From: CG10-46-32 sp964606465
Lineage (GTDB): Bacteria; Patescibacteriota; Patescibacteriia; UBA2169
Reading direction: 5' to 3'
Assembly: GCA_964606465.1 (NCBI GenBank)
Contig: CAZSGI010000009.1
Location: 1 to 18,587, forward strand
Length of the DNA stretch: 18,587 nt
The number at the start of each line of letters is the position of its first letter. Within the stretch, counting starts at the first letter, position 1. Shown piece after piece: positions 15,554 to 18,587 of this stretch. The notes beneath the pieces were generated by a model, which saw only the letters and a program-made list of their open reading frames with translations, made no database searches and was not told where the DNA came from. The translations under genes were made by a program, and so were the position numbers.

Positions 15554-16642
15554 TTATCCCCTGCTCCACTTCTCCCACACAACCAAGAGCGGAGACGCGA
15601 GAAAGATGGAAGAGTACGTGCCGAACACCACGCCGATCCCGAGCGCGAGCGCGAAGTTCTTGATGGACTCCCCGCCGTAGAGGTAGATCGCGGCGAGCAC
15701 CATGAACACGGTCAGCGAGGTGTACACGGAACGGCGCATGGTTTCGTTCACACTCTGGTTCACGATCCAATCAAAGTCGTGGCGGTGGTGGTCGCGGGCC
15801 AAATTCTCCCGCGTCCTATCAAACACCACGATGGTGTCGTTCACCGAAAACCCGAGGATGGTCAGGAGCGCGGTGATGAACAGGATGTCAACCTCAACCC
15901 CCGCGAATCTTCCCAGCACCGCGAACGCGCCCGTGGGAATGGCCACGTCGTGTATGAGCGCCACAATGGCCGAGACCCCGTACTTCCACGAAGATACGGG
16001 TTCAGACACTTTCCGGAACGCCCACGCGATGTACAGAACAATGGCCACGATCACGGCGATGATGGCGTAGATTGACTTCTGCTTGAGCTCTTGTCCGATG
16101 GTCGGGCCGATGGACTCAAACCGGTCTTCGGAAACCACCACTGCTCCGCCGATGGTGATGGTCGGAGATTCAATCACCGCGCTACCGTCTCCTTCAAGGC
16201 GCACGTCCACCGGATTTCCTTCTTTATCGGTGGCCTGAACGCTCGCCGCCGCCGCTGTGTGGTCGCCTTCGGCGTTGCCCGCGGAGCGCTCGGAGGCGGG
16301 GAGCTGCTTGGCGAGCTCGGCGTTCAACCTCCCCAGAATGGCCTGGTGCTCGTCCTCGCTCACGGTTCTGAAGCGAAGCAAAAATCCGCTCGGTCCGGTG
16401 GGTTGCGCCTGCACGGATTCGAGCAGGGGGTCCGCTCCGCCGGAGAGCAACGCGACGAGCGCGCCCGCGTCCGCGCTCACGCGCGCGTCAGAAATACTGA
16501 CCTCCAAGAGCGACCCGCCGGTAAAATCAATCCCAAGTTTCAATCCGAATACCGCAACGGCCGCGACGCTCGCCGCAACGAGGACGCCGGAAATCGCGAA
16601 GTATATGTTTCTGCGCTGGATAACCTGCATAGTGTGTATCAT
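15554..16642 (-). CDS. secF: SecF, protein translocase accessory subunit
   Basis: SecF works with SecD in the membrane, using the ion gradient to help pull proteins through SecYEG. This 362-residue protein has the family layout: first span (about residues 13-32), the GIDFTGGS motif (38-44 region), an extracytoplasmic P1 domain, then five spans with SVNDTIVVFDRTREN (266-280). P1 contains an Ala/Glu-rich, low-complexity stretch (about 113-150) that looks longer than usual. The ATG at 16642 has AGGA 5 bases upstream and lies 14 bases after the secD stop; other in-frame ATGs (16648, 16630) are possible. No clear intrinsic terminator follows on this strand; the hairpin at 15488-15536 has no T-tract when read leftward. 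Confidence 0.96.
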   Translation of the reverse strand: MIHTMQVIQRRNIYFAISGVLVAASVAAVAVFGLKLGIDFTGGSLLEVSISDARVSADAGALVALLSGGADPLLESVQAQPTGPSGFLLRFRTVSEDEHQAILGRLNAELAKQLPASERSAGNAEGDHTAAAASVQATDKEGNPVDVRLEGDGSAVIESPTITIGGAVVVSEDRFESIGPTIGQELKQKSIYAIIAVIVAIVLYIAWAFRKVSEPVSSWKYGVSAIVALIHDVAIPTGAFAVLGRFAGVEVDILFITALLTILGFSVNDTIVVFDRTRENLARDHHRHDFDWIVNQSVNETMRRSVYTSLTVFMVLAAIYLYGGESIKNFALALGIGVVFGTYSSIFLASPLLVVWEKWSRG

Positions 16643-16656
16643 CGTCATCCTGAAAA

Positions 16657-18351
16657 TTACGCGCCCCAGAGCCACTTTTTACCGCTTGTCCACCCGGAGC
16701 GGCCCACGAGCTCAATGAATACGCGGGTGATGATGATGGCGCTGAACATGGAAATCAGCACGCCGATCCCGAGCGTGATGGCAAACCCTTTGATGACCGA
16801 GGTGCCGAACCACGCCAGGATCAGGCACGTGATCAGGGTGGACACGTTTGAGTCGCGGATGGAGTTCCACGCGCGGTCAAAGGCAACCCCAATGGCGTGC
16901 CCGAACGCGGCTCCGCCCCGGAGCTCCTCACGCAGCCGCTCAAAGATGAGGATGTTCGCGTCAACGGCCATGCCGATCCCGAGCAAGAACCCGGCGATGC
17001 CCGCGAGCGTCAGCGTGACGGGGATGAGCTTAAAGAGCGAAAACACGATTGCCGAGTAAAACAAGAGCGCGACCACGGCGACGAGCCCGGCGACACGGTA
17101 GATGGCGAGCATCATGATCGCAACCAAAACAAAGCCGACGAGTCCCGCAACAAAGCTCTTCCGGACTGACGCTTCTCCGAGCGTGGGCCCCACGGTCTGC
17201 TGGCTGATGAGGTTGATGGGCACCGGCAGCGCACCCGCGTTCAATCGCTCCACGAGCTCCCGCGCTTCCGGAATGGTGAAGTTCCCGGTGATGACCGCTT
17301 GCCCGCCGGAAATCTTCTGTTGCACCACGGGCGCGGAAATCAGGCTGCCGTCCAAAAAAATGCCAATGCGCTTGCCCACGTTTGCGTCCGTGAGGTCCTC
17401 AAAAAGCTGCGCTCCCGCATCATCAAACCGCAAGCCGACCTGCGCGCCTCCGGAGAGGTTGTCAAACTGCACCTCGCTCCGTACGAGCTGCTTGCCCCCG
17501 AGCTCGGTGGGGCTCCACGGGTCGTACTCGGGCACGTCGCCCTCGAGCGACCGGGTTCGGAACAGGATCTGCCTCGCGCGCACCTCTTCCACCTCGCCGC
17601 CGGATCCATCGTCAACCACCCGCGACTCGAGCCGCTGGATGATGTGGTACCCGAACTCGCTTTCGATCGGCTCAATGGTGGTCTCGCCTTCCGCGGCGAG
17701 CCCGTCAAAGAGCGCGTCTCCGAACGGCGTAATCAGCGCGTCGCGCCGCATAAAACCCAGATCCCCGCCGCCCTGCGCGCTGCCAGGGTCCTCCGAGAGC
17801 TCGGTCGCGAGCTCGGCGAAGTTCTGCCCCTCGGCAGCTATGATGCGCTGGATGGTATCCTGCGCTTTCTTGAGCTGGGCGGCGTTGAATTTTTCGCGCT
17901 CCTCGCGCTCCTCTTCGTCAACCGGCTCGGGCCTTGGCGTCGGGGTCTCGGTCTTGAACTCAAGGAGCGGGGTCGCGCCGATCTGGCGGATGGCAGCATT
18001 CACGTCAAACACGCCCGCAAGCTCCACGATGATGCGCAGATGCTCCCCCACCTTCGCGGTCTGCACCACGGGCTCGGAAACGCCGAGCGCGTTCACGCGG
18101 CGTTCTATGACGTCCCGCACCCCGGAAATCGCGGTTTCAGCATCCGAGAATGCAACCTGGGACGTGTCAGCTTCGTACACGAGGTGCGCGCCTCCCTGCA
18201 AATCGAGCCCGAGGTGCGTCCTGAACCGCTCAAAGTAGTACTTGGCGGGCCACCGTGCCGGAAGCGTATCAGCAAAAATAGACCCTGAAATGAACCCGAG
18301 GATCGCGATGAGCGCAAACAGTATCCATAGTTGCTTTCGTGTCCCGATCAT
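16657..18351 (-). CDS. secD: SecD with an inserted parvulin-type prolyl isomerase domain
   Basis: This 564-residue protein has all the SecD hallmarks: first span (7-28), LGLDLQGGAHL (47-57), the P1 head strand GATPLLEF (125-132), RSEVQFD (291-297), IFLDGSLISAPVV (331-343), ITGNFT (354-359), NAGALPVPI (371-379), TVGPTLG (386-392) and GMAVDANILIFERLREE (460-476). Between LLEF and the VQFD strand, where relatives have a short linker, lies about 145 residues resembling a parvulin/PpiC rotamase: FAELATELSEDPGSA (178-192), GGGDLGF (194-200), PFGDALFDGL (209-218) and EFGYHIIQRLES (232-243). A parvulin-like first strand, RARQILFRT (258-266), comes after the core instead of before it. The domain would sit outside the membrane, positioned to act on emerging substrates. 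The start codon has no Shine-Dalgarno and lies just after a promoter-like sequence. It is followed by secF. Confidence 0.95.
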   Translation of the reverse strand: MIGTRKQLWILFALIAILGFISGSIFADTLPARWPAKYYFERFRTHLGLDLQGGAHLVYEADTSQVAFSDAETAISGVRDVIERRVNALGVSEPVVQTAKVGEHLRIIVELAGVFDVNAAIRQIGATPLLEFKTETPTPRPEPVDEEEREEREKFNAAQLKKAQDTIQRIIAAEGQNFAELATELSEDPGSAQGGGDLGFMRRDALITPFGDALFDGLAAEGETTIEPIESEFGYHIIQRLESRVVDDGSGGEVEEVRARQILFRTRSLEGDVPEYDPWSPTELGGKQLVRSEVQFDNLSGGAQVGLRFDDAGAQLFEDLTDANVGKRIGIFLDGSLISAPVVQQKISGGQAVITGNFTIPEARELVERLNAGALPVPINLISQQTVGPTLGEASVRKSFVAGLVGFVLVAIMMLAIYRVAGLVAVVALLFYSAIVFSLFKLIPVTLTLAGIAGFLLGIGMAVDANILIFERLREELRGGAAFGHAIGVAFDRAWNSIRDSNVSTLITCLILAWFGTSVIKGFAITLGIGVLISMFSAIIITRVFIELVGRSGWTSGKKWLWGA

Positions 18352-18358
18352 ACTTCGT

Positions 18359-18386
18359 ATACTACCAAATAACCGCTAGCTGTCAA
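18359..18386 (-). promoter_or_regulatory. Candidate promoter giving a leaderless secD transcript
   Basis: On the minus strand TTGACA (18381-18386), partly inside the secA stop region, is spaced 16 bases from TAGTAT (18359-18364). The expected start falls near 18352, at or next to the secD ATG (18349-18351), which would fit leaderless translation and the missing Shine-Dalgarno. The -10 box is weak (4 of 6), and secA read-through may also supply secD. Confidence 0.45.
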
Positions 18387-18587
18387 AGTAATTCCCGTGG
18401 CACTTCTTAAATTTTTTACCGGACCCGCACGGGCAGGGGTCGTTGCGGCCGACCTTTTTTCCCTCAAAGCGGTTTCTGGATTCGTCAGCCAATGCGGTGG
18501 ATGCCGCTGCCGCCGCGCTTGACGAGGCAGTTGCCTGCTGCATCAAACCAGTCCCGGACCGGGCCTGCCCCGAGTATCCCCGAGGGG
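18376..18587 (-). CDS. secA: SecA C-terminal end with zinc-binding SEC-C motif (partial)
   Basis: Seventy codons remain before the TAG at 18376-18378; the rest of the gene lies past the window edge. The tail is a flexible Ala/Ser-rich linker, then VGRNDPCPCGSGKKFKKCHG, the SEC-C motif with its C-x-C-x8-C-H zinc ligands, then a short end NYFDS. In SecA, the ATPase motor of preprotein export, this motif closes the protein and binds SecB or ribosome/phospholipid. The motif also occurs in other proteins, but the location 24 bases before secD makes SecA by far the best call. Confidence 0.9.
   Translation of the reverse strand, partial: PRGYSGQARSGTGLMQQATASSSAAAAASTALADESRNRFEGKKVGRNDPCPCGSGKKFKKCHGNYFDS

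Noticed and set aside
15434..16075. Plus-strand open frame after the M23 gene, preceded by AAAGGAGGGG
   Set aside because: The ribosome-like sequence is about 22 bases from the ATG, the frame runs straight through the terminator hairpin and T-tract, and it then overlaps secF. The SD-like sequence may be a relic.

Overview
This 18.6 kb window reads as a GC-rich bacterial chromosome segment using the standard code: TGA, TAA and TAG all act as stops, several of them directly abutting or overlapping the next start. The compact pilM-pilN-pilO operon, the short secA-secD-secF order and the sequence style of SecD and SecF suggest a member of the Patescibacteria (CPR), perhaps Parcubacteria-like. That placement is an inference from gene style; there is no rRNA gene to confirm it.

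There are three blocks. (1) Positions 1-3110, plus strand: the end of a type IV pilus locus, with a partial secreted beta-rich protein, then pilM, pilN, pilO and a small single-span membrane protein. (2) Positions 3150-15543: a seven-gene module closed off by intrinsic terminators on both outer sides and driven from an AT-rich divergent promoter region near 10.5-10.8 kb, plus an internal promoter near 8.37 kb. Leftward it encodes a coiled-coil protein with a possible SPFH-like domain, a VWA lipoprotein with one transmembrane span, and a 1050-residue protein with tubulin/FtsZ-like motifs. Rightward it encodes a three-span membrane protein, a Q/G/R-rich helical protein, a small helical protein, and a five-span membrane protein carrying an extracellular M23 (LytM) peptidase with intact metal ligands and a LecA-like C-terminal domain. 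(3) Positions 15554-18587, minus strand: the secA 3' end, secD and secF.

The middle block is the likely undescribed system. Makarova and Koonin (2010) described FtsZ-like proteins linked to a VWA protein, a GTPase and OmpA-family proteins and proposed a membrane-remodelling role. This module has the tubulin-like/VWA pair but different partners, including a wall hydrolase with a possible glycan-binding domain. A working model is a cytoplasmic tubulin-like polymer or switch coupled through a membrane-spanning VWA lipoprotein to the envelope, with the M23 enzyme acting on cell wall, either its own or that of a host or neighbour. All seven module genes have clear Shine-Dalgarno sequences, whereas the flanking pil and sec genes have weak ones or none.

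The second notable item is SecD: its periplasmic P1 domain contains an inserted parvulin-type prolyl isomerase domain that looks circularly permuted and has Gln in place of one conserved His.

No rRNA, tRNA, CRISPR array, insertion sequence or phage structural gene was recognised.
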